A stretch of DNA of 64,000 nt from Papio anubis (GCF_008728515.1 NC_044978.1:2685771-2749770), one strand, 5' to 3'. Positions 23,786-36,295 are shown, numbered from the stretch's first letter. Notes: generated by a model from the letters alone, not told the origin. A program made the numbers and translations.

Positions 23786-25319
23786 TAAATTGCATTATAT
23801 TAATCCAATCAATTGGGAAGCAAATGTCCTTTCTTAGACCTTACAAACATATCATTTAATACTTTATATCCTGGAATGTAATTCTGTGTTCACTACAGAG
23901 CAATAATGATGTTACAATTTGGTATCAAGTAAAATTTTTCATCTCTCCTATTTTCCTATTATTCATAAAGGACCACAATAACACCTTAGAAAATGTTTAA
24001 GGGAGTCCCACTTTTAAAAAATCACCATCTTCTGCGGCTGTGTTTTTAACCACAGAACACAGGTCTGTGAAAAAAAAAAAAAGACAAAAGAGTAAGGTAG
24101 ATGAGGCCAGATTATTGCCTTGAGTTTGGACAAAATTTAGGTTGAAGGATATTGGCTTAAGTCTGGAGGACAGTGGGCCTCCTAGAATCGAATCCCAGTT
24201 TTAAACAGACTTTTTCATCGAAGCACAGGCAGCCCCTGTAAAACTTGAAGCTTGAAGGAACAGAGATAAATATATGCCTTCGATGTTCAAGCTTAACTAT
24301 TAAGAGATGATGAAGAGGAAACATCTAGATTTCTCCGAACTTATAATCAATCAGCTAAGTTATTCCACCAGGAGTGGAGAAAGTCAAGGATTACGACAGC
24401 CGTGGGTCTCCCTTCACACGGAAAAAACCATCAGGAGCGGAGAAAATGTATTTTCCCCAGACGGAAAGCTGTGCCAGGAAGTTTTCCATACGCTGAAGAA
24501 AAATACATAAGGAAATGTCCAAAGTGCAACTTTATTTGCTGAGTTTCAGGAAAAAACAAAAGGCTAGCAAAACGGCTACCATATTCACATATTTACTGTC
24601 CAGTTCACTAAACAGGAGAAAGAGAAGTCCCTTGTGGAAAAATCACTTAATATGAATCTTTCCTGTCTGCACTAATAAAGCAATTATTAAAGTGGAGGTT
24701 GACAGATGACCTGAATCACTATCAGAGAGTATCAGAGAGGTTAATAACTGGGACATTTCAACTATACTTTCAAGAATCACATTTCTGCTTTTATTTCCTC
24801 CCTTTTGCTCGTAAGATTTCCTTTCAATTATCTTTGAAGGAACATTCTTCACAATGGAAACTTTAAACTCCTTTTCACCATAGAGCCTCACTTTTGTGAT
24901 GAGACTCAGACGCTGCAGAAATGACAGCGCTGACCCGTTCGTTACCTTTGCCTGGACAACACATAGTTAAAGGATCAGTTCCTTTGATTCCTCTTTAGTC
25001 TGTTGGAGAGAATATTTCCACCTTCCAATATCTGTAAAAGTGTGGAGCATTTGTCATTATCCCCCATTTAGCAGATAACCTGTTTACACCAGTCCTCAGC
25101 AAAATTATTTTAAATACAAATTTATTTTGTTAAATAATTCATAACAATTTCTTACTCTTCATGGGTATTTAGTTTACACTTTTAAAATGATGTTTAATAG
25201 TAAGGTGGATTTCTGAATAACTTAGGCCAATCTTCCTACCCTATTCTACTAAAAAAGTTGTTATGTCAGATTCTCTAAATTTGAACCAGTATCTGCCTGA
25301 TTTGAAATTTCCAAAATCA
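23786..25319. other. Unique AT-rich sequence, nothing recognised
   Basis: About 1.5 kb without a recognised repeat or gene. A short A-run lies near 24071-24082. A stretch at 24300-24530 is slightly more GC-balanced and contains two similar words, ccaccaggagtggagaaa and catcaggagcggagaaaa, about 62 bp apart. A remnant tandem duplication is possible but not provable by eye. Confidence 0.45.
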
Positions 25320-25470
25320 GAGAAACACTAAAGCTGGAAGGCACTGGGTCTAATGCCCTCATTTTGTAGATAAGGAAACTTGGACCTAAAAAGATTAAGT
25401 GGTGTGACAAAAATCACAAAATAAACTATTTGATAGAGATGGCACTGCGGTGCAATTCTTCCGAGTCCCT
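25320..25470 (-). repeat. MIR-like SINE, antisense
   Basis: 'aagctggaaggcactgggtc', 'atgccctcattttgtagata' and 'aggaaacttggacctaaaaa' followed by gattaagtg fit the antisense MIR/MIRb pattern (cattttacagatgaggaaactgag..). Only the core is clear. Confidence 0.55.
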
Positions 25471-27504
25471 GGAAAGACGTTTCAATACCAGTTGTCTTAT
25501 TTACAGTTTACTTCTCTAGAGCTAATTTCTGGTTAAAAATTCAAACTCCTGGCGTGATATTTCTCAATCCCAGTTGCTTAGTTTTACACTTTAATTTGAT
25601 AGCACAGTTTTTATATTGTGTGATTCTACAGAGAAAGGAAATGGTTTTTTTATTGCTCTTACTGCTGCTTTTGTACCACCAAAAAAAAAAAAAAAAATCG
25701 CAATATCAAAAACCTTCCAAAGCTTAGGTTTACTCTATTCAACTCTATTTTTGGTCCACAATGCTAACTTTGAGAAGGGACATGCATAGGCACTTTCCAT
25801 TCACTAAATGTTTTAGTGGTTGGGTTTGTTTCCCCAGACTTGCTCATTCATTCAGAGGTGACTCTCATTACCCGCATTTTGCAAGGGTCCCCTTGCAGCT
25901 TCCAGTGTTACAGTCACATGGTACACGTCAGATCAGCTCAGATTACAGAGTTAGGTATGGTTATGTTTACTTACTTCTCTTTGGTAAAAAGCTAAAATGT
26001 CCCTGTCTGTTTATTATATTAGAAGTTGACTAAGTGCATTTCCCAAATAAGAAGCCCTTATGTTCCACTTGGCTGTGAGTAACTTAAAAGTCTCTGGAGA
26101 TGATCGTGTCTGTTCTCAGAAGTTCTCCCTGCAGTCTGATTGTGTAAAACAAATCTGCTTCTTCTCTGGATACACTTGGAAGTCTTTCTCCTCTTTTGTT
26201 CCCACTGATTTAAAAACCTGTTTCGCTGCTCCAGATCAGAAGAAAATGTTGCTTTCCTAGCCAAAGATTTTGCACTGACCAAGGCTAATTAGACGGTCCA
26301 ATTTATCTTTCAAAATTTGAAATCAAGTTTTATTCCTCTCAGCAATGATTTCCACCAATATGATGTGACCGTGTTATTTCCTCAGTAGACAAACATACGA
26401 ATAAGAGAAGATCTGTTTAGAAATGTCTTGATGCAAAACGAACTGTGAAATTCAGCAGAGCATCATGGCATATGTCAACGCCATGGGAAACAACTGCTTC
26501 CAAAAGAAATGAGCCTGATTTTCCGACCCACTAGTGTGGGAGTGAGTGGACTTGGATCAAATACTAAGGAAGCCATCTGAGCATCTCGGGCACCAGAGGA
26601 AGGGAACACGCTGAGAACCCTGCCCTTTGCACAAGTGAAGGCCCAGCTAACTTCTAGGCTCAGGACTAGGAGGAGATGGAGTCATTATCTATGGTGAGAT
26701 TGAAATAACTCTGGTTAAAATCGCCACGCAATTGAAATCGGATTCCAGTTTTCACGTTGAATTATTGATTCATTTCTCCCTTCCTTCTCCAGGTACAAAC
26801 GCAGCCTAGCAATCTGAATTTGCAATTTAAAACACACTTTCTAAATGTCTCTCTCTCCCCTCCCCCTCTTTTTGTCTTTCCACAACTTCAGCCAAAAAAA
26901 AAAAAAAAAAAAGAATGGAATTTCTCAGAAACTATTAGGGAGCCAAAAAGTATGCTAGATGCATTAGGGTTATGTCAGATCTAGGATCTAAGGAAAATAA
27001 GACATCCAGGAAATGTTTAAAAATCAGATCCTGTCTAAGAGGGCGCAGTCTTTGGATTGGCGCCTTCATGATCAGCAGGAATGATGCAGGAAGGATTATA
27101 AGTCACTCATTCCCCAGTTAGATCTCACTTTTCCTGACGGCAAAATAAAACCATGTCTCCACACAGCAGTAAAATTCATATTGCACTGATCAGTCAGGTT
27201 TTTATTGCTGATTAGGTTTCCTGAATAAAGAAAGTTCAGTAGTAGCCTTAATGAAAAAGCTTCAAATTTGATGGATGGAGAGAGTCTGAGCCTCATTTAC
27301 TAGTATTATTTTGGTCAAGGTCTTCAAGATTTTACCAAATTGTCCTTGCAATAGTTCCAGCATATGCAACCTGGCTGTTTTCCCAGCAAAAGAACTCTCG
27401 GCCTGGAGGCCCTTCGAGCACTGCCGAGTGACAAGTAGAAGGCCATAGAGACCACAGTGCATGGGAAAAGTCAGCAGGGTTGGACTGCAGCCTCATCTGT
27501 CCAT
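25471..27504. other. Unique sequence with two isolated poly(A) runs
   Basis: No gene or named repeat is supported over 2 kb. A17 lies at 25681-25697 and A19 at 26894-26912. Neither is clearly the tail of a recognisable element. Confidence 0.5.
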
Positions 27505-27577
27505 GACCACTGCACCATGCTGAGCAACTCACTTCATTTCATGGGTCCTACCTTCCTTCTCTGTAAAATGGGAAGTT
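27505..27577 (+). repeat. MIR 5'-central fragment cut by an Alu
   Basis: 'ctgagcaactcacttcattt' and 'ccttccttctctgtaaaatg' followed by ggaagttg match the MIR core on the plus strand. It ends exactly where the following Alu begins, and I do not see a continuation after the Alu. Confidence 0.6.
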
Positions 27578-27872
27578 GGCCAGGGGCAGTGGCTCATGCC
27601 TGTACTCCCAGCACTTTGGGAGGGTGAGGAGGCTAGAGTCCAGAAGTTCAAGACGAGCCTGGGCAACATAGTGAGACCCCCATCTCTATAATCAATTTTT
27701 AAAAAGTTAGCTAGGTGTGGTGGTGTGTGCCTGTAAGTGCCAGCTGCTCAGGAGGCTGAGGCAGGAGGATTGCTTGAGGCTGGGAGGTCGAGGCTGCCAT
27801 GAACCAAGATGGTATGACTCCACTCCAGCCTAGGCAACAGACAAAGTAAGACCCCATCCCTTAAAAACAAAA
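27578..27872 (+). repeat. Old Alu (AluJ-like), sense
   Basis: 'ggccaggggcagtggctcat', 'cccagcactttgggagggtg', 'gagcctgggcaacatagtga', 'ctcaggaggctgaggcagga', 'ggattgcttgaggctgggag' and a degraded A-rich tail 'ttaaaaacaaaaaaatg'. The 'gcttgaggctgggaggtcga' type of right arm fits AluJ. Confidence 0.92.
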
Positions 27873-28265
27873 AAATGCCAGGTGATACCACTATGGCTCT
27901 AGCAACAGGAGAAAGCAAATGTTCTGATCACATTGAATCTGACTTCTTTCCTAAGGATACTTCAGCCAAAATAACCACAATAAAAATAGCGTAGCATAAG
28001 GAGTTTCTACAGTAACAAGGGTAAAATAGCCAGAAGAAGTTCCTGTCAGATGTCTTGCACAGTCCTCTGTTTGTTTTCATCGGTAAAGCTACATTTTTAC
28101 ATAGAAGCAGCAATACAATTTGCTATTGAGATGCCAAAGCTTCATATATTTGTTCATAGATTGTTTATTATAAAAAAAAAAAAAAAAGTAAAGCCTATTC
28201 ACTCTAACCTGCGTGTGGTGGGGGAAGTTGGGGGCGAGGCAGGGACTCTCAACAGTTCCCTTCAA
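27873..28265. other. Unique sequence, nothing recognised
   Basis: An A16-like run lies near 28172-28187. No gene or repeat is supported. Confidence 0.45.
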
Positions 28266-28269
28266 GTGA

Positions 28270-28335
28270 GCTCCGAAATAGCAGGGACCGACGCCTGGCA
28301 CAGAGTACGGCTCAACAGTGTTTACTGAAGAATAT
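28270..28335 (+). repeat. L2/MIR 3'-end fragment
   Basis: 'agcagggaccgacgcctggc' and 'acagagtacggctcaacagt' followed by gtttactga is the conserved L2/MIR tail on the plus strand. Confidence 0.55.
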
Positions 28336-28689
28336 ATTCGTATACTGAAGATAGTCATGTTATTCATAACTTTGTTAGCAACTGATTGCATGATTAAAAA
28401 TTGGGGAAATTATTAAAATATTTTATATATGTAATTTTTTGAAATGACTGAATAAGAAAATAAACGAAAAAAATGGGGAATTTTTGCCACATCATGGATG
28501 AAATAGGCTTTTAAAATGATAGAGCATAACCTCCACCAGTCCTTTTTCTCTATGATATAATATATTACAAGTTTTAAAAAAATGACATAGCTGCAAATGC
28601 CTGGAAGACAGTCCATCTGTAAGATGAACACAACTCGCAGATAAAAGCCACTGGGCTGTGGAGAGCTCCTCAGGCAACTTTTAGCAAAT

Positions 28690-29330
28690 TGCCTGCTGGC
28701 ATTTTCTACCACACGCCACTGCAAGGTGGATGCGGAGAGTGTGGCTTTCCGTTCCGGCTGGAAGAGACGTCGGTGCCTCCTGCGCACGTGGGGCTGCAGG
28801 CTGGGCAGAGAGGGTGGGCGTCGGGAGGGACGCCGTGGAAGAGAGCCTGGGGACCCCTTTTCTTTTCCCTCAGGAGCAGGTGCCCGGTGTAAACCGCTTG
28901 CCTCCCTTCTCCCTCTGTCTTATTTCTCCTCCCTCATTTCTCCTCCCTTCTCCCTCTGTCTTACATACTGGGAAGTGTGCACAGCAGCCCCTGACCCAGT
29001 TTGCACTGAGGACACGGTCCGAGAGCAGCCACCTTCCAGAAAGCCCTGAGACAGCCAGCCCCGGGCAGCAGCCACAGGCTGAGTGGATGGCCCTGGACCA
29101 TGAGCCGGGGGCAGAGCGCCTTCCAGGCCCCTCCAGCCCTTTCCATGACCCCCTCTCCTCTCTCCTCCATGACCCATACAAGACACTCAGATGCCAGTCC
29201 CAGGAAAATCCACTTCCTCCAAGCACGGGGCTCCAGGCTCCCAATCACCCTCTTCTCTTTCTTCATTATAAACAGTTGGCTTCAGGGATCCTGTCAGTCT
29301 GTTACCTGTTCACGTGATCCAGTGATTTGC
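28690..29330. other. GC-rich island with a small CpG cluster, no gene supported
   Basis: I count 12 CpG dinucleotides in 28714-28836, well above the CpG-depleted background of the window. Further right the sequence is C/T-rich and includes a perfect 22-bp duplication (cctcccttctccctctgtct plus ta) at 28901-28922 and 28942-28963. The longest open frame in the window, 195 codons (28730-29317), lies here, but other frames of 88-124 codons overlap it on both strands. It shows no signal peptide, domain or splice context that I recognise. An unannotated exon or promoter cannot be excluded. Confidence 0.5.
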
Positions 29331-30552
29331 CCCTGAGGATATGACAGCCCACAGATGTTTGTATACTGAAGGACATCTGGTGTTCTCATTCGTAATATGT
29401 GGGGGACGCTCCCTCTGAGCAGGGGATTTTATGGCACCGGAGTCTCTGATGTCTTCAAACTATTCAGTAGGAAATAAAACATAATGAAATAAATTAACTG
29501 ATTTATATTTTTTAATCTTTGCCAAACGGAGAGGTAGGGTTCTAATTTCTAATTATTTGTAACAAACTGAAATTCAAAAAGGTTAAGCAACTTACTCAGA
29601 TATGTAGCTAACTCCATATTCCAAATATTATACATTTTGTACTTCATCACATAAGAATTTTCAGTAATATTCAGAATAATTAATTTTGAAAGCAAATGCA
29701 GAGTCTTTTCTATGTATGATGTTGGGACATAGGATCATCATACCTAAAATAGCAGGTGCTTCTCAGCTAGAAAGACCTGAGATTGGATCTCAGTCCACCT
29801 GTTCTGAGACTAAGGGAGAGGCCTGCAAGCATTCTGAGAATCATTCTCGTCTGTGACGAGGGATATTATGAATGTTTACCTGAATGTCTGTATTTAAATA
29901 GCCCAACAAGTAGAAATAATCCTTCTTTACTGTTTCATACTTTTGAGAAGTAGAAAAATGGCCTATTACTTGGGAACTTAGAGTTTTTAAAAACTGCTAA
30001 AAGATACTAACAACTGTTATCATAAGTGCCTATTTATTATGTCTTTACTTTTAAAATATATGTCAATCATAACGATAGAATAATTTCAAAAATCCCTCTT
30101 GGAAACCTAAAACATAGCAGTCTGGTGTTAAGACAAAAAAATGGAATGTTCTCCCAAATAAGAAAAGTAATTTCTTCTTCTTGTGCAATCAAAATAAAAA
30201 ATGTTTTAAAAAAGAAAACTAACTTCATAGGTTTTCAAGTAGAATGCAAACCTAGTAGCAATGTCAAAGAGACTCTGAGTGCTTCAGGGTGACATGGAGT
30301 CCTCTCTTCCAGCCTCTGTAAGGAAGTGTTGGAGACACACAGTAGGCAGGTCCTTCATGACCGAAAACTGTGCCTGCAGCTTTGCTTCTTTTCCACCCAT
30401 CACCCAGTGGCAGCAATTTATGGAACTGTCCAATACATAGAACTTCTGAGCTATAAATAGAATTCACCAGAAGGAGCTTAACTATTTAAATGAAGATCAC
30501 AATTCCCTCCCAGAGACTTCATACATTTAAAAATCCATTCCTTATCGCACAT
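29331..30552. other. Unique AT-rich sequence, nothing firm
   Basis: A weak antisense-MIR-like patch (aggttaagcaacttactcag) sits near 29579-29600 but is too short to call. No gene signals were seen. Confidence 0.45.
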
Positions 30553-30685
30553 TTAAAAAATTTCAGAGACAAGTGCCTCCCTATGTTGCCCAGGCTGGAC
30601 TCGAGCTCCTGGGCTCAAGCCACCTCCTTGCCTCAAGGTTTTCAGTAGCTGGGACTGCAGGGATGTGCCCGGCTGCACGTATCTT
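30553..30685 (-). repeat. Old Alu monomer fragment, antisense
   Basis: 'ctatgttgcccaggctggac', 'tcgagctcctgggctcaagc' and 'cagtagctgggactgcaggg' followed by atgtgcccggctg show an antisense Alu or FLAM fragment that has lost its outer parts. Confidence 0.75.
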
Positions 30686-30904
30686 CGAGCTCCTTCTATG
30701 TGCACAATTTTTGCTGGCCGTTAGAGAAGATGCAAAATGATTAAGTAAAGGCAAGTTCCAGGAATTGACGTGGGATGGGAACACCAGCCCAGCACACAGT
30801 GCCGTCAGCCTGGAGTGGTGGAGTAGCAGCTCTCCTCTTTGGCAGTTTCACTGGCTGGCCTTTCAGTTACTGGCAGGCAACTGAGAGTGAGACCACATGT
30901 GCAT

Positions 30905-31078
30905 AATTTTATTACATTATATTGCTATAGTAGTTCTATTTATTATTTTATTGTTAAACCTTATCCTAGGTATGTATGTAAGCAAGAAGATATAGTATGT
31001 ATAGGCTTGGTACTGTCTGTAGTTTTAGGCATGCATGAGGGGTCTCGGTACCTATTCCCCGAGGATAAGAGGGATAAC
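30905..31078 (+). mobile_element. Tigger-family (Tc1/mariner) DNA transposon fragment
   Basis: 'ccttatcctaggtatgtatg', 'tatagtatgtataggcttgg', 'tactgtctgtagttttaggc', 'atgcatgaggggtctcggta' and 'ttccccgaggataagaggga' match the characteristic Tigger 3' end (atagggttcggtactatcc..ggcatccactgggggtct..ccgcggataagggggac). Non-coding remnant. Confidence 0.75.
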
Positions 31079-32095
31079 TAGATAAACAAGTAGCATGGGA
31101 GGGTTGAGGCAGGAGCATGGCTGCCTGGGGCACTTAGAAAAGGCTTTGTAGAAAATGACATTTGAGACAGTAAGAACATAGAGAGAGAGAATGGGAGGAA
31201 GGTGTAATTCAGACAGAGAGAGCAATGTGAGCACAAAGGAAGCAGAAACGTGAAGGATGCTCTGAGCAACAGCAGCAGGTTTTCTAGTTGGATAGAGCAA
31301 GGAATACATGGTACAAGAGGCGTCATCGTGTTAGGCAGAGTGAGGGCCCCCATTTGTGCCCATGGGCCAGACCTGGAACCTGGAAAATGTTATGTTTCAT
31401 AAGGGGAAGCAGAGTTGCTATAAGCTAACCCAAATATAGGGAGACTATCTAGGCAGCTTAGTATAATCAGGACGGTCCTTGAAAGTAGAAGAGGGAGGCA
31501 GAAGAGGCCAGAGAGATGCGAGGTGAGAAGGACTGACCTGCACTGTTGGCTTTGACAATGGAAGAAGGAGCCCCAAGCCAGGGAATGCAGGCAGCCTGGG
31601 AGGAGCAGGAGAGGACCAGGAAATGGATTTTTTTTTCTCAGGACTCCAGAATGACATGCAGCCCTGAGAACACCTTTATTTCAGCTCAGTGAGACCCACA
31701 TCACATGTTTGAGCTACCGAACTCCAAGATCGTGATCCACATCACATGTCTGAGCTACAGAACTGCAAGATCACGATCTGTGTTGTTTTAAGCCAGGGTG
31801 TGTGGTTTGTTGCAGCAGCCACGGGAAACTACCAGAGAAGAGAGCGGAAAGCTTTACTGGGCAAGACTGGGAGGGCTCAGGTGCATCGCAGCGACATCTG
31901 GACTTTATTCTAAGAACGTCGTGCGTGAACAGGGTATCACGCGATGGATTCTCTGCTTGGAAAGCTGAGTTTGCAGGCAACGTGGAGAGTACCCTGGAGG
32001 AGAGTGAGGCTGGAGGATGGAGGAGCATTGAGGGGGTTGTTGCAATGATAAAAGGCACTGAGTTGGTGCTGTCGGTCTAGAGATAGAAATAGATC
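31075..32095 (-). repeat. L2 LINE 3' region, antisense, split by MLT1
   Basis: The left part at 31100-31360 ('gaaaatgacatttgagacag', 'gcaatgtgagcacaaaggaa') and the right part at 31845-32090 ('ctggactttattctaagaac', 'gggggttgttgcaatgataa') fit the antisense L2 3' area. The MLT1 LTR at 31375-31840 lies between them. The family call rests on recalled pattern and is moderate. Confidence 0.5.
31375..31840 (+). mobile_element. MLT1-type LTR with an internal 41-bp tandem duplication
   Basis: MaLR blocks in order: 'aaatatagggagactatcta', 'ggtccttgaaagtagaagag', 'gcactgttggctttgacaat', 'gaatgcaggcagcctgggag', 'catgcagccctgagaacacc', 'tgtgttgttttaagccaggg' and the end 'cagcagccacgggaaactac'. Near the 3' end, 31696-31736 and 31737-31777 are tandem copies with a few mismatches (ccacatcacatgtttgagct versus ccacatcacatgtctgagct). 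Confidence 0.75.
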
Positions 32096-32412
32096 TAAAG
32101 ACAGTCATAAAATAGGATGTCCAGCTGGTGCCACAGATGTCACATGCCTGTTTCACATGTCCAGTGTCAGAGCTGGAGGTTCAAGGAAAGTCTCGGTAGC
32201 CAATTTGAGGGCTGGCATAGGCCTATTTCTCAAAGCTCAGAAATTAAAACCAATTCAGTTTCTCTGAAACTCTGACCAATTTGTCTCCCTTTCCAGGTTT
32301 TATTATTGATAGTGTTCGGATCATGTTTTTATTCATTCATGATTATGTTTTAAAATTTCTCCCAAGAGAAAAAAATCATGCAGAATAGCAAATTAAGAAA
32401 AGATTGGTTTGG

Positions 32413-32843
<431 letters not shown>

Positions 32844-33028
32844 CTACATAGAACTCGGAGGATACCCGGAGAATTTCCTGTGTGATCACTTTCTCAGTCA
32901 CAGCCCAACTGGATTTGTATCAATACAACTAGATACCTAATTTATCTGAATAAACCCCATTCCTGAAAAGTATTTGGAAATAAGAAATCAACCTCTTTTA
33001 TATTACTTGCTTTCACTCACTCACTCAG

Positions 33029-33053
33029 AAAAAAAAAAAAAAAAAAAAAAAAA
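33029..33053 (+). repeat. A25 homopolymer run
   Basis: Twenty-five A residues follow 'ctcactcactcag'. No recognised SINE or LINE body sits immediately upstream on the plus strand, so its origin is unclear. A very short or decayed retro-insert is possible. Confidence 0.9.
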
Positions 33054-33219
33054 TGGACAATGGCTAAAGGCCAGGCCTTCGCTTGCTGGGCATGGGCGGT
33101 AGCACTTCCCTGCCAGGCGCTTGCTGTCACTCGGGGAGGCCATGAGAGAGTGCGTTTTTAGAGGGTGTGTAATAGAGGCGTGCACTAGGCACAGGAAAAG
33201 CACAGAGCCCAAAACTCAG

Positions 33220-33345
33220 ACTGGAGAATTAGCAAAGGCTTCTTGGAGGAGATCGTTTTGAAGGTTGTATGGGAACTACCGAGACAGAAGGCAGGGCAGA
33301 CCGAACGCAGAAGAACATAGAGAAAAACGGAGCAATATGACGTTT
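33220..33345 (-). repeat. L2-like fragment, antisense
   Basis: 'aggcttcttggaggagatcg' and 'ttttgaaggttgtatgggaa' resemble the antisense L2 segment (ggcttcctggaggaggtgac..). Short and weak. Confidence 0.4.
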
Positions 33346-33699
33346 GCATATCAGCCAATCCTGCCACCGAAAGTTCCCCCTCGGGAATCTGGCACTGTCT
33401 GTCCTCCTCCACCCCTCCCACTTCTCCCGCGGTGATCAACACAATGGTAAGAACCCAGTAAGCCCAGCTGAGACTTTCACCAGGACGGTAAACTGAGCAC
33501 ACATATTTATGGCCCTTCGCACTAAAAAAAATATAAATAAATAAAAAAAATTTAAACAACAGTTTTAAAGTACAACATGGAGTCAATTAAGACAAAATAA
33601 AAATTGCAAGAACTTGCAGGATGACATCAGCAGGCTAAAGATTTTTTAAATTTCTGGAAGTGCCCACAGATCAGACCCATATAGCTCAGCACGTAAGAG

Positions 33700-33945
33700 G
33701 AAGGAGTACGGTTGCTCAAGCGAGACTGCGTGGGTTAGGACCTGGGCCTGCCACTCAGAGCTGTGTGACTTTAGACAACTTACCTAACCTCTCTATGCCT
33801 TAGTTTCCTCATCCGTACAATGGGAATAATAGTAAGGCCTATTTGCTAGGATTTTTATGAGGATTAAATACAGTGATTCATCTAAACTGCTTTGAATAGC
33901 GTCTGCTACATTGTAAGCACTGGATCCATATTTTCTATTATTATT
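33700..33945 (+). repeat. MIR SINE, near full length
   Basis: 'gcctgccactcagagctgtg', 'tgactttagacaacttacct', 'aacctctctatgccttagtt', 'tcctcatccgtacaatggga' and 'ttttatgaggattaaataca'. This is the best-preserved MIR in the window, on the plus strand. Confidence 0.88.
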
Positions 33946-34159
33946 TTACATTAGTGAACAAGTCAGAACAGAGCGAGCTACCACTTAGAAAATGCTGGAG
34001 AAAGCTGCAGTGCAGAGGAGCTGTGTTAACCGAAACAGGCTTACAGATTTGAAGGGACAACTGCAGGTCAGCAGACACTTGAGGAACAGCAGTAGCACAA
34101 ACGAGAAGAACCACGGGAGAGAAACAGAACAATCCCACTGCAGGAAACACAGCTAATTG

Positions 34160-35100
34160 AGGGAAAAGAGGAGAACGTTAAAATAATGCCAGCAGTAAAC
34201 TCAAAGAGATTCAACAAGAGGAGATCAGCTCTGCGAGACACACAAGAAAACCGTAATAGGCTTCTATAAAAAGAAGCAGGTAAATGACTTTTTAAAGATT
34301 ATAGAAATTAAAGAATAAATAAAAGTGTATGAAATAAAAGTAAAGGAAATTCCCCAAAGGAAAGAAGGGAACAAGAAAAATGTTAGAGTTTGGAATATGA
34401 TTGCAAGGAAACACATCCAATAGGAATTAAAGAGAAAGAGAACAAAAATGATGGGAAGCAATAATCAAAGTAATAGTTGTAAAAAAGATATGCATATTGA
34501 GATAAAATGGGTTCACCAATCACCAAATAAGATGAAAATTTAATTCAACTTAGAGATCAAGAGTGTGAGATTAATTTTACAGAACAGAGCGTAACTGCCA
34601 TTAATCGTCAAAATTTAAAGTCACAAGAGCAGAAGCTGGAAGACGAAGAGGAGCCCAAAATCTCTTTCTTTACCGAGCAAGAGGACAAAGCACATTTCTA
34701 AATTCCATAGGTTAAAAATAAAGAGTTAAGTATATATTATATGATGTTATAAATATAGCTAATATATAAGCTTGAATTTTAAAAATGTTCAGTAAGAAAC
34801 TAAGGAGGAAAGAATAAGAGCTAAATTTCCCATCTGTTACAGCATGTAGCTGATGTATATGCTGGTCAACCAGGAAACAAATGAAAGCATAATGTTGAAT
34901 TAAAGCTTATAGCCACCAAAAAAATTAAAATTAAAAAAATGGTGAAAGGAATTACATCTATAGAAAGAAGGACTCGGAGATGGAAATGGAAAGAAATTTG
35001 GCATTTCAGTTTATAACCTTCTCCATGATTGAAATTGTTGATACTCTCCGTGAGGAACCGGTTTTAGAATAAACAAATATGCATGTGTCTAAACAGATGC
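34160..35100 (+). repeat. A-rich, possible old L1/HAL1 sequence
   Basis: A strongly A-rich plus strand with phrases of the kind seen in old L1 ORF1 and linker sequence (agagcagaagctggaagacg, aagcacatttctaaattcc). The match is too loose to name a family, and there is no usable reading frame. It may instead be unrelated A-rich DNA. Confidence 0.3.
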
Positions 35101-35149
35101 TTCCAAATTGAATTGAAAATCCCTAGTATTACAAATTCCAGTTACGGGT

Positions 35150-35485
35150 GCAACGCGATTACACGGCCAGCCGTGTTTCTCTGTGGAGGACGAGATAGTA
35201 AATATCTTAGGCACTTTGGGCCAGGCTGTCTCTGACAAGCCCTCAGTTCTGCTGTGCAACGCGCAATCAGCTGTTTAGAGAAAGCATCACAAGTGGGCAC
35301 GAGTGTGTTCCAGTAAAATTTCATTTCTGGACACCGAACTTATATTTCCGATAATTTCTGTGTGTCAAGGAATATCATTCTTCTGATTTTCTTTCACTGA
35401 TCGAAAAATGGAAAACCCAGTCTTAGTTCATGAGCCACACAAAATTAGGCAGTGGGCTGGGCCTGCCTCATGCACCTGTCTTGCT
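35150..35485 (+). mobile_element. hAT-type MER DNA transposon fossil
   Basis: 'agatagtaaatatcttaggc', 'actttgggccaggctgtctc', 'gagtgtgttccagtaaaatt', 'aaggaatatcattcttctga' and 'cttagttcatgagccacaca' reproduce the order of the common non-autonomous hAT repeat (agatagtaaatattttaggc..tgttccaataaaacttt..). The subfamily is not resolved. Confidence 0.65.
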
Positions 35486-35856
35486 CTGAAGAGATGACAG
35501 GAGGGAGTCCTTTGCCTGCCCCGTGCGCTCCCCACATCCCTCCTCTGGGACTACGCCCTTTTCAGTGACGAAAGTGTTCCCCAGACCTATGATGGGTCTG
35601 ATAGACCACTTCTCTCCAGCAGTAGTGGAGGAGTGACAGCAGCCTGCACCATCAGTAAGCGCCAGCCCCCTGCCCCAGTTCTTGATTTAGACACACGAAC
35701 AGGTCAGACCAGGAATTCTCGTGAGACAATCAGAAGAGAGGCACTCACTCCCTTTCTCCTGCTGGGGGTTGCTAAGCCATGAGGACAATGGAAGCCTACA
35801 GCTCCCGGCCACCACCTAAGCAATTATGAAGGATAGCCTTCCAGAGAAGGATGATG

Positions 35857-36263
35857 TGATGGTTAATTTCATTTTATCATCTTGGCTGGGTCATGGTACC
35901 CAGGTTTTGGTCAAACACCAGTGTAGATGTTTCTGTGAAGGCATTTTTTAGATGTGATTAGCATTTAACCCGGTAGACTTTGAGTAAAGTACCTGACCCT
36001 CCATATTATAAGTAGGTGAACCTCATGCAATCAATCAAAGGCCTTAAAAAAAAGACTGAGATCACCTAAGTCCAGTTAGGCTTTCTCCCACCACTCTGAC
36101 TGATCTCCTACACCTCAGGAAGAAGGAATTCCATCTTCACACTGCCTTCAGACTCTAGCTACATTGACTCGTCCTGGGCTCCCAGTCTGCCATCCTGCCC
36201 TGTGAAATTCAATCCCCTCTCAATCTCTCTCTCTCTCTCTTTCTCTTTTCATATATATATATG

Positions 36264-36295
<32 letters not shown>

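Noticed and set aside
28730..29317. 195-codon open frame as a protein gene
   Set aside because: Other frames of 88-124 codons overlap it on both strands, the region is GC- and C/T-rich so stops are rare, and no domain, signal peptide or splice context is recognisable.
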